The notes: generated by a model from the letters alone, not told the origin. A stretch of 64,000 nucleotides of DNA from Chalara sp. BL73 (GCA_918026815.1 CAKJVC010000191.1:1-64000); one strand, 5' to 3'; shown: positions 43,081-54,797, counted from the first letter of the stretch. A program made the numbers and translations.

Positions 43081-43468
43081 GCATGCGCAAGAACAGAAAT
43101 CTGTGGCGAGGGTGACATCAATGTCGGCTATATAAACGACAGCAATTCTATCAAGGTCTGGCACAAGATGCTCTGCTGCCCATGTTGCTTCCGCAAATAG
43201 CGGCGGTGACATTGAGTTGCGGTTGGATAGCGAGACCGGTTCGCTCGCTGGTACATGTGCTGTGTTCGGCACAGAGGCATGGCAAACATGGACAGTGGTG
43301 GATCTGACCTCTCAGAAACCCCACGGAAACACAGCATACCTTACGCTTTTGGTAGCTCTAACACCGAGATGTATTAAATTCCAATCAGTTGCAGTTTCAA
43401 GCAGCAGGGGAACATGGATGGTAATAACAGAATTCACTCTTCGCGGCCCAGCAATCACGAATCTTTGA
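43081..43468 (+). pseudogene. CBM6 carbohydrate-binding module relic
   Basis: On the plus strand, 'EICGEGDINVGYIND' in one frame and 'SGTRCSAAHVASANSGGDIE', 'LRLDSETGSLAGTCAV', 'GTEAWQTWTVVDL' in another follow the order of a family 6 carbohydrate-binding module. In that module, the segment around G-T-WQTW is a ligand-site hallmark. A frame change lies near 43150-43165, and stop codons precede it. The end of the module is blurred after 43335. No catalytic domain is adjacent. Minus-strand frames over the same stretch have no comparable motif. It is probably the remnant of a secreted xylanase or arabinosidase-type enzyme. Confidence 0.5.
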
Positions 43469-43807
43469 AGATGGCTGCAGGATCTTTTATGCAAGGCGGG
43501 GTTCTATTTGATAGAACTTGTATGGATTGAAAGTCTAACATGTATGTCAAGACAAAAGTATAGAATTGCTACCTAATCGGTCCTATTGACCGTGACTATT
43601 TCATAATTGAAAACGTGCAGACCGTGTCATTGTTCAACCACGAAAAGAAAGTTATAAGGACCATCAAAAAATCATAATCAAAGCAACACATTGAAGACAA
43701 TAGCTGGAGCTGTCATGACATGCAAAGCCTCACCTGAATAAGTATCGCGACCTTCCATTTATACCACTGTTAAAACATCTTCAACTCAGTGTACAACTTC
43801 CACTCTA

Positions 43808-45225
43808 CTAAACGGACGTCGTCTCCTTCTTCAAGCAAGTCAAGCAATGTTGATGGCCCTTGAATTTGTGGCCCTTAGGGTAGTGAACAGTGACGACTAG
43901 TCGCGATTCACCGTCGAGATATTTTCTTTCCCCGGAATCCATTAATCTAGATAGATGCGAAGAGTCACTAAATTCATGATCATTCATGAAGTGTCTTTTC
44001 ATAGTATCCCAATTGAATCTTGACTCGGTTCCAGCACAACCAGGGAACCCGCACTCGTAAATCGATCCAGCAGGCGCATTTGGAGAATAACTAGGGTCTC
44101 CTTTATGAGCTGTATTTATGTGTGATTCTTTCTCAGACTCAACAACTCGTGCACGACAGTGATCAAATTGACATTGATATGTTTCGTGTTGATCACGTAT
44201 ATGCTCGTTGAGTTTATCTAGCCTTGAGAACCCCAACGTATTTCGCTCGCAGTCGTTAAAAGTGCAGAAGAAGTTGCGGATGGTTGAGTGTGCGGTTGCT
44301 TGGTGACGACGAAGGTCGAACGATGTCCCAAATGTAGTTGGGTAGTCACAACCCTCTACATCACACCAATGGACTTTGATGTGGGTATTGAGGTGTTTCT
44401 TATATAAGCCTTTGGTCTTAAATGACGTATTTGACCTTCGAGATTTGCACCCAGGCCATTTGCAGGTTTTGGAGGGATTCCATAATCCAAGCACTTCTCG
44501 GCGATGGCTCTCAAGGTGGTCACTAAGGCTTTCCTTTAAAGCGAAACGCCCGAGCTTTTTGCAATTTTCGGAGTAATCGCATTGCATTGTCTTTCTTGTT
44601 AGGCGATTGTGGCTCTGTGAGCGACAACCACACGATCGAAGATCTGTCGACCCTAATGTTGCATGGAACGCCATACTAGTGTCAGTCTAAAAAAAAAAAC
44701 TCACCAATCACCCACATCCGTGCCGCCCTGTGTAACCACCTCCTCACCAAAACTGCCGTCAATCTCAGCCTCGCCGACGAAGCGGACTAGGTCTTGGAAT
44801 CCCATCGGAGATTGCTGATTTTGTGTTGCACTCTGAGGAGGCTCTTGGTAGAGAGGATGGAAAGGCGATAAGTCCCAAGGGTTGTACGGCGGCAACTCTC
44901 CATGCTGGTACTGAGTGCTCGAAAGCCCAATATCATTTTGGGGTGTTGCGAGATCGATGTTGAAATCGCTTGGTCTGGCTTGTGCGCTCCAGTCATCGAA
45001 TCCCACGGGAGCGTCCGTCGTCTCTGTCGGAGTGGATTCGTAGAGCTCTTCGGCGTAAAGCATGCTGCCAAAGCTGTCGTAGTCATTGAGAACGGCCATA
45101 TCGTTCATCGTTGACGCGTCGAAGGCATCACCAGTAGAAGGGTTCATGTCGTTGGGGTTTCCGTCCATGCTGGACTCAGTGGGTTGGCTGGGGCGTTCGT
45201 AGGCGTTGAAGTCGAATAAGTCCAT
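43808..45225 (-). CDS. C2H2 zinc-finger protein, probable transcription factor
   Basis: Exon 1 (45225-44705) encodes an acidic, Asn/Asp/Ser-rich N-terminus of about 173 residues, as in activation domains. The second part (44675-43808) carries about six C2H2 fingers. They include 'CKWPGCKSRRSNTSFKTKGL' with 'HLNTH', 'WCDVEGCDYPTTFG', 'FFCTFNDCERNTLGFSRLDK' with 'HIRDQH', and 'YECGFPGCAGTESRFNWDTM' with 'HFMNDH'. The two parts join in phase through a gtgagt ... ctag gap of only 29 nt that contains a run of 11 T on the coding strand. This is too short for a normal intron, so the tract may be under-called or the model may be two genes. Function beyond DNA binding is unknown. Confidence 0.65.
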
Positions 45226-45806
45226 GGTTCCGACGCCGAGTTGATTTTGCGTTTGGTAGAAGCTAAGTATTGAGAAATAGAGATTTTGAAGATATATCAA
45301 GAGCTGTTTTGACTTGCGAAGAGTGCTGTCATGAGAGATGGAAAGGTAGATGGGCGAGAAAGAAAAAATCTCAGTACTGGACCGCCCGACATGGACAAAC
45401 TGGACGCCCGAGATGAACGCCCTGACATGCGTGTCGGGGAGGTTGCACTAGCGAGGCCGTGCCATGCCAAGCCTAACAAGCTCCACGAGCACAATTTTCT
45501 GTGCACCTCTCTCAATGCGCGTAAATACGCAGGCTTTGATAAGCAATACTACTCAAACATGTGTAGGAAGAAGTATGGAATAATAATTTCAATTACAAAA
45601 CTAAAAAAGAGTACCAATACATATATGTTGCCTGCAACCCCCAATCCCCTTTTCCCCAATTCTCAACTCCATATGAAACGGTAAGGAAGATTGTAACATT
45701 GATATAATATACAATATACAGTGTCGACTCTTGTGCGAGATTGTCGTATAACGGTCCTGCCTGATCATATCGAAGATCTTTTAGAGAGATGATCGATACT
45801 AACGAT
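45226..45806. other. Intergenic, no gene seen
   Basis: Upstream of the zinc-finger gene and downstream of the hydrophobin gene. A 117-codon plus-strand frame has no motif. Confidence 0.45.
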
Positions 45807-46211
45807 CTAGGATCCAGAGGGTGAGGTGCAGATGAGACCTTGTCCAAGCTATATCACATATTAGCATCTTCGTTGTAAGAATATGAAGAAAGGTAAGTCA
45901 TACAATAGGGATGAGGCAGCACATATCGATCTTGCCTACAGATGCACAGATATCGTTGAAGTCGGTGATGGAGGTTGGCACCGTCGGTGCTGGAACGTGA
46001 ATTAGCTTATGATACCCAGCCCCGAGGTTGGGATAGACTTACGAGTCTCGCAGTTGAGATCCGCAACACCAAGGACATCGACATCACAGCACTGAGGAGT
46101 GCCAGATGCGCAAAGTCCGGCCTGGCGCTGGTTCAAAGATTGACCTGCCCATTTAGCTGGAACAGCAAAGGCAGTGGCGGCGAGGGCTGAGATGATGAAT
46201 GAGGTTCTCAT
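45807..46211 (-). CDS. Class II hydrophobin
   Basis: Three exons (46211-46043, 45989-45904, 45848-45807) close in phase to give 98 residues. A signal peptide covers about residues 1-17 ('MRTSFIISALAATAFAV'). Eight cysteines follow in the hydrophobin order. The spacing is C-x6-CC-x11-C-x16-C-x8-CC-x10-C. Apart from the first gap, this matches class II proteins such as cerato-ulmin and HFBII. Core motifs are 'CCDVDVLGVADLNC' and 'ICASVGKIDMCCLIPILGQ'. The mature protein would be secreted and assemble at air-water interfaces on hyphae or spores. The first gap is three residues shorter than usual (x9). All four disulfides remain possible. Confidence 0.92.
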
Positions 46212-49200
46212 GTTTGCGGTTATGATTGGCGATACTGAAAATTATTGAAGTTGTGGTTTGAAGTTTTGAAGATTGCCGAAAGTGAAGATGATGGGATTGT
46301 GATGATAATGATGAGATCTGGAGAGGAAGAGAAGGCCATCTTTATAGATTTCCAGTTCTCCCTTTGAGTCCTGGCTACCTTGGCAAAGCTCAATCGATCG
46401 TCATAGGACTTCTCCTGATGATGTCGATCGATAGCTGTCCCCAACGTTCTGTCCTTGGACATTTCAGCCGGGCGTCCCCCGTATCGTCATGTTGCTGGGG
46501 TCGAAGAACGGCTTTTGGGCTGCGGATGGAAAGCACGATGAAGACCATAATGCTTTTGTTAAATTCGATGACGATCCAACATGGCTGTTTCTTTATGCGA
46601 GAGCGCTATAATCAGGGGCTTTCTCGCCTGTAATAGGAACAGCGTTACCCCCTATCCAATCCAATGGTTCCTGCAGTATAATTCAGGGTCCTCTTGGCAG
46701 TTGCCACCTCTTCCATGCAGGAGTCAGCTTTTCTGGGATGAGAAATTGCATGCTAGGAAATATCATGATCATCACGAAGCATCGCTTAGCAAACAAAGAC
46801 CTTAAAATGGGCCACACGGTGGCCTAGTGAAGAGTGCTTAGACCTTATGATGGCTTAACTAGTGAAATACAGAAAGAGCGAATAAGCGCACAAAATGGGT
46901 GTCCAAAAGAGTGTTCCTCCCTTGAAATAGTGTACCCCGAGATTTAGCTGGATCTAAGCTGCAACGCAGTAGATGTGGCTAGAATGGACTACTCTACACT
47001 TGTAAAAGATGTACGTTTTTTTGAGTTTCTCGAGCTGAAAACCAATGTACAAATTTCCATTCGGCGAATCCCCAACAATCCTATTGGTGTGCAGCAACAA
47101 ACCTATTAAGATGGATGCTGATAACTCGGGAAAGAGCTATTTCGTAGCTAAGATGCTGATCGCAGCCTCAAAAGGTTTCGACATCCGTATTTAGGAGGAA
47201 ATAGCGCAGGGAAAGGAAGCAGATAAGCGAAGTGATATTCAGGTGCTGAAGTAGACAGGAACAAAAACAGGGACAAGATGCCTGCTGTCTGTACTAAGGA
47301 GACGGAGGCTCGTTTCAACCTTCTTGTTGATCTCAATTTTTTTTGGAGAGTGGCGATGGAATTCAAATTGTGGCTGTTTAGTGCCACAACCTGGTCGTCG
47401 ACGTCAATCTTTGACAAGCAGAGATGAGATATTGCCCGTTGGCAGCCGGGGGCGTTGAGGCGGGGATGCCAAGGTCGGTAAAACCTGACAACAGACTTTT
47501 TGATGGAGATGCCGCACTGCCGATCCGGCTCTGGGGTGCAGGGGTCCGGGTGGACTGGCACTATGAATTTGTCCGAGCCGTTCAGAAAAGATGAGGGGGT
47601 TGAAGTCTCAAAAGGGCCATATTACCCGTTTTAAGCTTCAATTTTCCGTCATCGCCCAATCTGTGCATTTTGTTTGGACCTTGCCACAGCGTCAACGCTT
47701 TGCACAAACGTCTGCCAAGACGATGAGAACCAGAACCGCTCACGTTTAGCTGGGATAGTTTCCCAATTACTAGCAGCTTAACGTCCTGGAGATTGACAAA
47801 GGAAATATTGCAGCAACGCAGAATCCCTAAGACGAAAAGCATATGCAACGCTGTTTTAGGGGAAACTCACTCACTTCAGGGCTTTAGAAGTAAACATAGA
47901 AATGATCGAAACTAAACTTACTAGCTCCATTAACTGGCCACTGACAACAAGAGGCTCGTCATATGAAAACAGTCCTAGTTGTAGACTAGTGTTACACGGC
48001 TCAAATTCCGTAGCCATGTAACCCCAAAACTGAAGAATGACATAACGAAACTTGAAGTTCAAGAGGGAGACACGCTTTCAGAAGCATGCGCCTTCATACC
48101 GAGGATCAAGCTGCTCATCAACAATATGTTGGCCACTGGAACTATCCGTGCAAGCGTGAAAGCTCTCCATCCTACCAGATACACAGAATCTCAACTGCCG
48201 AGTCAGTCCTTCGGGCTGTGAAGCTTGAATTTCGTCGAGATGTCGACCTTGAACACTTAGTCGCTCGTGAGCGCTCTAAGGGCCGAAGGATTTGCGTAGT
48301 TCATCGTAGTTCATCCAATCGTTGGCTCTTAATTCTAGATGAAATAAAGTTTGCATTTCCACGCCTGAAGATCTCTGGTCTTGCTCAAAGTTTTGTGCGT
48401 ACAATCTGAACCCTCTTAGCATATGCTCTTGAATGTTTAGCGTTGTCTTTCACGGCTTCTCCAGCCAATCCTTGACCGTATTTGTATTCCCGGCCACATC
48501 TTTTTTTCACACAGCCTGGTTCAATCTCGGTGATGCCTATCAATCTACCTACGATCAGCTAGAAGGTCTATTATGAGATTGCAAGACATAAACTCACCTG
48601 ATGAAAGGTCTCAACATCCCCGTTAGTATGCGAGTCGCCAATTTACAACGTAGCGCTACGCCTCTCATCCTTACCAGTGCTAGTACCTCATTTAAAGCTC
48701 ATTCATTATTATATCAGGGTCCTAAGGCACAGTTTCAAGACCGGTAAAGAGGTAAGAGGCTTTATCATCCGCTACACAGATTCTGAAGTTCTGTTTCGCG
48801 GAACCATAGCACGAATGAAGGGAAGCTCCTAATCGCAAATCGCCTACTGTTGCCATCCACGAGATTCATTTTGTAAAATTCTCAAAAGTTGACTCCAACA
48901 GTGGTAATGCCACCTGAATCGGTGACTTGCCTAGAATTCTTCATCGGGAAGCAACCCGATCATACGCCGCTGAAAATGCATCTAGGCAATCTCTAGAATG
49001 ACCGCTTTTATGGAGTTCCTCTTGTTGAGATATAAGTCTACCTCTTTTCATGAGCTTTGGTAGCTGATCAGCCCTTACTCCAAAGTAAGACTCTTAGACG
49101 CCAGCCTAGTATATTTCAAGCGTCCACATCCCACTGGCCATTCTCCGTAGCATGAGCGACACCAATACCGTTGCGAGGAGGCCATGCTTCACACAGAAAG

Positions 49201-49728
49201 ACCGTAGAATTTCTGACGCAAATGTGGTTTCTGTAATACGGAGTGGTGAATTCGCTAGCGGACTGACAAATTGAAGTAAACAATATATGTAGGAGACGAA
49301 CGCAATCACCACTTGATGAATTACTAGCTCAAGAAACAAGTCAGCCAAAGAAGCCGGGGAAGAAAGGGCTAAAAGGAAGAATCGTAATAAAGTAAACATG
49401 CTGCATCCCTGCTTCCAAAATATCATCCCTAGCGCTCCCATCACAAACACATGCAGGGGCAGTCACCTGGACCGCTGGGGGCATTTGATGCTTTCACAAC
49501 ATGAATGGCAATGAAATATATTTAAAAAGGTGGAGCGAGCTGAAGTTATATATTAATTATTCAGCACGTGCTCTGACCCATGAGGTGATGCCATCCACAG
49601 TCGTAACAATGCACGATAAGCGAGAAACAAATAGGAGATGATCTTCATTCCCTTCTTGCTTCTAAATTATTGGGCTGTATCGTTAATAATATAATATAAA
49701 TACTGTTGGTACATATATCCTAATCCAT
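46212..49728. other. 3.5-kb gene desert with faint coding-like fragments
   Basis: No intact gene is supported. Weak leucine-rich, F-box-partner-like fragments occur on the minus strand at 47582-48062 and on the plus strand at 48086-49000 (for example 'LLILDEIKFAFPRLKISGLA'). They are broken by stops. They may be decayed genes or chance. Confidence 0.35.
46341..46346 (-). promoter_or_regulatory. TATA-like box of the hydrophobin gene
   Basis: On the minus strand, tataaa lies 130 bp upstream of the hydrophobin ATG, a fitting distance for a strongly expressed fungal gene. Confidence 0.4.
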
Positions 49729-51483
49729 CTATAACCGTCCTTCCTTTATCTTGTCTAGAATCCCCATATTTCTCCTCCTTTCCGCTTCTAGCTTCCCTCT
49801 TTGCCTCGCCTTCCTTCGTAGATGTTCTGCGGCGCCGATCCCACTCATATACCCTCCCAAATGCGCCCAGTGATCAACCTTGATTAGTCGACCTTTGCTG
49901 AAGGCGATCGGGAAGATTTCTAGTGCAAGAATGACCCCGAGCGGCACCCACGAAGGAATCTGAATTCCCTCCGGGATAAAAAACGCTCGGACGGGCTCAT
50001 CTTTCTTGAGCCAAAGGTATGCACCGACGACACCGCTGATTGCACCAGACGCACCAAGGGAAGCACTGACGAAGGAGCTGCGGAGGACAAAAGACGCCAG
50101 GGACGCAAGAGACCCAAGCGCGCCAGAGCTGACATATACAGAGAGGAAGGTGGCGCGGCCAACTTCATCATGGAGCCGGGTGCCGATGAGGTAGAGAACG
50201 AACATGTTTATGCAAAGATGCGAGAATGATTGGTGGGAGAAGATATTTCCTAGTAGACTCCAAGGTACAGGTACACCAGGTGTGCTGATGAAGTATTTAT
50301 TTCCTATCCGCCAGAAAGGTGGAAATCTCCAGGCAAGAAAAATCCCAACGTTGACTGTAATGATGCCCAATATCGTTGCGGCTGCGGGTGGGACATCAGG
50401 GAATAATCTGTCCTTATTCCTAGGCGGGGTATATATGACAGTGAAGACAGAACATAATCCAACAACGGTGAGAACAAGTAAGGTTGAGGGAAATAGTCTT
50501 CGAAACATCGTCAGTTCGGGCGGCTTCTCGTACTGACTCTTCGCATTCTCGGTCCACTTCTTGACGAATTGGCTGGGCTCCCTGTTTGCCAGTTCGCCCT
50601 TCCATGGAGCCGTAAGCTTGAACAGGCCTTTTCCGGCGTCTGAATCAACTTCTCCAGTGACTTGACGAATCTCAGCAGCTTGTCCTTCTCTTTCCTTCGA
50701 TTCAGCTTCTTCCACCTCCCGTTTCTTCTTATTCAGGTCACGTATGTAGTCGAGTCCGCTATCCCCGTATACACTCCTCTTTTTTCCCTTCTTTCCCGCA
50801 GCCTGCTCTCCTGCATTTGGCTTGTATATCCCTATCCGCTCACTGTCTTCTATGATCTTCTGATTGTACTTTTCCAAGTCATGTTCAGCTCTTAATGTTG
50901 CGTTTCGGATCTCATCTACTGGAACATGCCTGCGCAGCCATGTCAGCGCATTAAGGTATGTCTTCTCTGTATATGCGTCTGGGCCGTTGGCATCAGGAGT
51001 ATCCTTCGGGTCAGGCAGCGTTCCAGCTACTCGATGACCATGAACTCTTCTCAAAAGGTCATTCGCGTCACCCACTGAGATTCCTTGTCCAAAGACAGCT
51101 AGTTTCTCCACCTCGGTAAGAGGCTTCTCCTGGAATACCCCCCTTTCAGCAGCATGATATCGAAATGGCAGACTAATCTCCTCCTCCTCACCCAAATACT
51201 CTTTATCTACTAGCAGCTGTTCGAATCGCGTGAGGATTGGACTTTTTGTATTGCGGCTCCGAAATCGTAATGCTAATTGTCGGAAAGGACTAGTGTAAAA
51301 ACATGATCTCGATATAGGTCTTTCGCGCGCAGACCATTGGCTTCTTTGCCGTGTACATAAAGAGGATATCGATCGTTGCGCAACACTCGCAGCAAGAAAA
51401 TCGAGGTTATGGCATGTCTGCACGATGACCCGAGGTTGTATGGCGAAAAGTCGTCGAGGAGCTATTGGCCAGAATACGTTCAT
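49729..51483 (-). CDS. PCP1: Mitochondrial rhomboid protease (Pcp1-like)
   Basis: A single exon of about 584 residues from the ATG at 51483. The N-terminus is rich in Arg, Ser and Gln without early acids, as in a mitochondrial presequence. A long charged linker leads to the rhomboid domain in the C-terminal half. 'FSHQSFSHLCINMFVL' supplies the His/Asn of TM2. 'SLGASGAISGVVGAYLW' carries the GxSG catalytic Ser. 'VDHWAHLGGYMSG' supplies the catalytic His of the dyad. Pcp1/Rbd1 of yeast cleaves Mgm1 and cytochrome c peroxidase in the inner membrane. The length and order fit Pezizomycotina orthologues. The codon at 51498 is a GTG, so 51483 is the start. Confidence 0.88.
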   Translation of the reverse strand: MNVFWPIAPRRLFAIQPRVIVQTCHNLDFLAASVAQRSISSLCTRQRSQWSARERPISRSCFYTSPFRQLALRFRSRNTKSPILTRFEQLLVDKEYLGEEEEISLPFRYHAAERGVFQEKPLTEVEKLAVFGQGISVGDANDLLRRVHGHRVAGTLPDPKDTPDANGPDAYTEKTYLNALTWLRRHVPVDEIRNATLRAEHDLEKYNQKIIEDSERIGIYKPNAGEQAAGKKGKKRSVYGDSGLDYIRDLNKKKREVEEAESKEREGQAAEIRQVTGEVDSDAGKGLFKLTAPWKGELANREPSQFVKKWTENAKSQYEKPPELTMFRRLFPSTLLVLTVVGLCSVFTVIYTPPRNKDRLFPDVPPAAATILGIITVNVGIFLAWRFPPFWRIGNKYFISTPGVPVPWSLLGNIFSHQSFSHLCINMFVLYLIGTRLHDEVGRATFLSVYVSSGALGSLASLASFVLRSSFVSASLGASGAISGVVGAYLWLKKDEPVRAFFIPEGIQIPSWVPLGVILALEIFPIAFSKGRLIKVDHWAHLGGYMSGIGAAEHLRRKARQRGKLEAERRRNMGILDKIKEGRL

Positions 51484-51811
51484 GTTTCCTCCTCTCACAG
51501 CATCACTTCGCGAAGTGTGGCCCTCCTTACTGCATCTCGATTTCGTCTGTTAACATGCCGTGGTGACGGGAAGGGCTTATATAAGAATCATTCATCTTGC
51601 GATCGGCCTCTGGCAAAATTATGACAGGGATGGCACGGGCTCTCATCGGCCCGCGTCAACCAGAAAAGTCGCGTCCCCTCGTTGCCTTCAACGGTCACGC
51701 AGACTCCAAATTTTGAGCCAGATTTACCTTCAAATCTCCTTACGAAGCTGGTATCTAGTAATAAGTACAAACACTACATCTCAAATCTCTTAAGGGCATA
51801 GTCTTTCCACA
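51484..51811. promoter_or_regulatory. Divergent promoter of the rhomboid gene and its neighbour
   Basis: The 328-bp gap separates two divergently transcribed conserved genes and must hold both promoters. No single motif stands out. Confidence 0.5.
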
Positions 51812-52486
51812 ATGTCATCAGAATCCCTTCCGATTACCCCAGCCGCCTTCGCATCCGCTCTGAAAGATCTGCCCCTCTCAACCCTCTTCCTCAAAGCCGC
51901 CGAGATCCGCAACTCCATTGCACACCTTGACTACTCCAACGAACAGCTGCGGCCTTTCGCCAATGGCACCGAGCCCGGCCTGACTTCTCCAGACCAAGAT
52001 TGTGTGGATGCGATTAGAGAGAATGAAGTTGTAATAACAAGGATGGAGGAGCGGATACGCTTGTTGAAGAAGGAGGTTGAGGATAGAGGACAAAGCTGGA
52101 GGGAGTTTGTTAGTGATGAAGAGCTGAAAGAGGAAGAAGGTTTAACAAATGGTACCGCCGAGAGTAATGGGGAGGAGAGGAGTAACGCGTGGAGTGATGG
52201 GACGTTTACTACAGGACGGATTGTCAACGGAGATGTGATTTTGGATGATCCACCTGCGCCAGCGCCTACCTCCGCACCGAATACCGCAGCCAATGGAGTC
52301 TCACCCACGCCGACCTCAAATGTTGTAAATGGAACTACGTCGACATCAAATACAAACGTGGTTAATGGAGTCAGTTCTGTATCTACTAATAATTCAGGCG
52401 GCAGGCTAGATGACGATGCATTGCGTAGGGCATTGGCGGATCGAATCGCAGGGTTGGAGGATGATGGCGAGGGGATGCACCTATGA
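51812..52486 (+). CDS. Conserved small helical protein, possibly Tma17-like
   Basis: One exon, 224 residues. The first 110 residues are helical. 'LFLKAAEIRNSIAHLDYSNE' and 'AIRENEVVITRMEERIRLLK' form two long helices in the pattern of Tma17/Adc17, the yeast proteasome-assembly chaperone and ribosome-associated protein. This resemblance is from memory of the pattern and is tentative. The rest is a low-complexity Asn/Thr/Ser/Pro tail with repeated 'VVNG' and a short C-terminal helix 'DDDALRRALADRIAGLEDD'. Cytosolic. Confidence 0.6.
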   Translation: MSSESLPITPAAFASALKDLPLSTLFLKAAEIRNSIAHLDYSNEQLRPFANGTEPGLTSPDQDCVDAIRENEVVITRMEERIRLLKKEVEDRGQSWREFVSDEELKEEEGLTNGTAESNGEERSNAWSDGTFTTGRIVNGDVILDDPPAPAPTSAPNTAANGVSPTPTSNVVNGTTSTSNTNVVNGVSSVSTNNSGGRLDDDALRRALADRIAGLEDDGEGMHL

Positions 52487-53198
52487 GAACGCACCATGAT
52501 CGGAGGAGGTGGGTGTGAGACGGTCTGGGATATGCATTAGAGGCGTTTGATACCACGGATATTTGGACGGAATGGATTGCAAAAGCGTCTTAGCCAATAT
52601 AAAATGGAAAAACAATCATGAGGTGGATCTTTCACAGACCTACTACTTAAAACTCTACCTTGTCATTAGATAATGGGAAGGGTTCGTATATATATAAAGG
52701 CTTCATTCACCCACAGCCAGGGCTTAAGAGGACTAGAAACGAACAAGCTCTTTCTACTCACTACTACTCTCTTGCGATCACTCAAAACTCGTCTGTTTAG
52801 TACAATGGACTTACTTGATGCCTTAAACGGCAGCTTCAGTTGAAACGTGCACTATTTATATACTTGGTCATACTATTTTCACTTCATACTTTCTTATTAA
52901 TATTTTCGAGCATGTAAGTTTCTGAGGGAGGTGAGTTTTGTGAATTCATTGCCGGGCTGTGATAGCAGAACCGATAAAGTAAAACCCCTTTAAATAATAA
53001 ACAAAGGGGATGAATATACCTCTCAACCTCGCTTATTTCAGGGGCCATCCATTTTAGAGAATTCATAGGTGGAGCTCCTTTGTGGAAAGCCAAAATTGGA
53101 ATTTAATACTTATACCAATATAGATATATGCAACTATGCAGTAAACAAGACATGTTAAATGTCTACCCAATATCCCGACTAATATGCAGGCTCGCAAT
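52487..53198. other. Convergent intergenic region, no gene seen
   Basis: AT-rich 3' flanks of two convergent genes. Only short frames are present. Confidence 0.5.
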
Positions 53199-54797
53199 CT
53201 ATCCGAAGACCCGCTCCAACAGATATGGTCCAAAGGCATCCTCGCCAGGCGTGCCAACAATTCTGTTAATTCTATTTCCCTTTCTGACGTCCAGCCACCC
53301 GCCGTTATCGCCTGGTGCATCACGCCCCTCTTCCTCTCCAAGCTCTCCTTCGGTACTAACCACAAGGCTTTCCATTGGATTCGTGATATCTACCGCACCT
53401 GGACTTTTAACCTGCTCCAGCACGGGATCAGCACCCAATTTCTTTCTGGGCCTTCGATCAATGACATGCATTCCCCTGCTCCACTGGCCGGCAGTCTCAA
53501 CTCTAATATCTTCTGGTGCCTTTGGTGCCGAGATCCAAGATGGCGAGGCACGAGTAAGCATATACCAGATAGTCAACGGATCGTGAAGGTCAAGGCCAGG
53601 ATCATCAGTGTGAGCACTGCCGAGGGAGACAATCTTCTCGTAGGTCTTGCCCACGAACGCGGATGTCCATTCCGCAAGGGGACTGCCGGCTGCGATTAAT
53701 GGGTTGAGCTTTGCATCGAGCTGCGACTTGAAGAGTTTGTGTGGTGTGGTGATATCGAGAGGGAAAAGTGTCAATTTGAGCTGCTTGGAGAGACCTTTAG
53801 GATATAGTGGAAGACCTTTGACTAGTGGCGGGGGAGGCATGGTAGTCCAAGGACTCGGTGAGGTGAGGGCGAAGACTCGAGCAGTGGCTACAGCATCTGC
53901 GTAGGTGTTGAACTCGGCAAGGGGGGTAATGTTTCCTTCCACGTCGATAGCACCGCCCATAACAACAACTTCTTTAACTCTCAGAAAAGTCTCTGGGTCT
54001 TCCGAAGCGGCAAGGGCCAGGTTGGTTAATGGTCCGACAGCAATGATGGTGATGGTATCAGCTGGGTTCTCTTTTAGAAGGCGGAGAATCTCCTTGTGGG
54101 CTGGGACTTGAGATGCTGTGAAGGATGGAGATGGCGAGGCAAGCTCTCGGGCAGCAGCAATCTCGTCAGCTGTTGCTCCTTCTTTGGCTTCATGGGTGGC
54201 GTCAAAAAGAGCCTTCCATGTTTCGGCTGGAGAGAAGTGAGGGTGCTATATTGGCTTTAGCCTCTGATCCATCGTTCCCATATAGATTCCACTTACAGAG
54301 TCATGAACACCAGCTAATCCATCTCGTCCATCTATTTACACATTAGCACGAATAAGAAATCACAATCAGGGTAGTCACTTACGAAAGTAATCAGCTGCAA
54401 GAGTGTCATCTTCCAAGGGATGATCCGCGCCAATAGCGACAATCGGCTTCGAGAATGACATAGTTCCAAAACCTTCAAGTTGGCCACGAGACTTCCGCCA
54501 TGCCAACTCCTTCTCAAGGACGTGGAAAAGAGCAACTACATTGCGAAGGCAGCTATTTCATGGTAAGTGTTCAGTACATAAAATATGTCAAAATGAATAC
54601 CTTGTAACTTCAACATTACCATAGGTGACTGAAAGTAACAAAATCTCGAGCTCTTCCGGCTTGGCTGCGAAAGCAAGAAGCATAGCCAACATATCATCCA
54701 CACCTGTTACATTGTCAGAATATTTTGGTATATCGATTTATATTTCATGGAGCTTACCAGGATCGGTATCAATAATAACACGGTTGAGAGGTGCCAT
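53199..54797 (-). CDS. Inosine-uridine-preferring nucleoside hydrolase
   Basis: Five exons (54797-54758, 54703-54601, 54552-54383, 54331-54297, 54245-53199) close exactly in phase to give 464 residues. The N-terminus has 'RVIIDTDPGVDDMLAMLLAF', the calcium-binding signature of the nucleoside hydrolase family. It is followed by 'LLSVTYGNVEV', 'IVAIGADHPL', 'DGRDGLAGVHDS' and 'TITIIAVGPLTNLALAASED'. A central 'VVVMGGAIDVEGNITPLAEFN' carries the conserved Asn. 'TDDPGLDLHDPLTIWYML' supplies the C-terminal Asp-His region. The enzyme splits the N-glycosidic bond of ribonucleosides for salvage. It lacks a signal peptide. The 464-residue length exceeds bacterial enzymes (about 310) because of fungal insertions. 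Confidence 0.9.

Noticed and set aside
42898..43272. 124-codon minus-strand frame, briefly considered as a peptidase fragment
   Set aside because: The plus strand over the same bases matches a CBM6 module much better.
51931..52497. 188-codon minus-strand frame, Ser/Val/Phe-rich
   Set aside because: Reverse of the conserved helical protein and its Asn/Thr tail.
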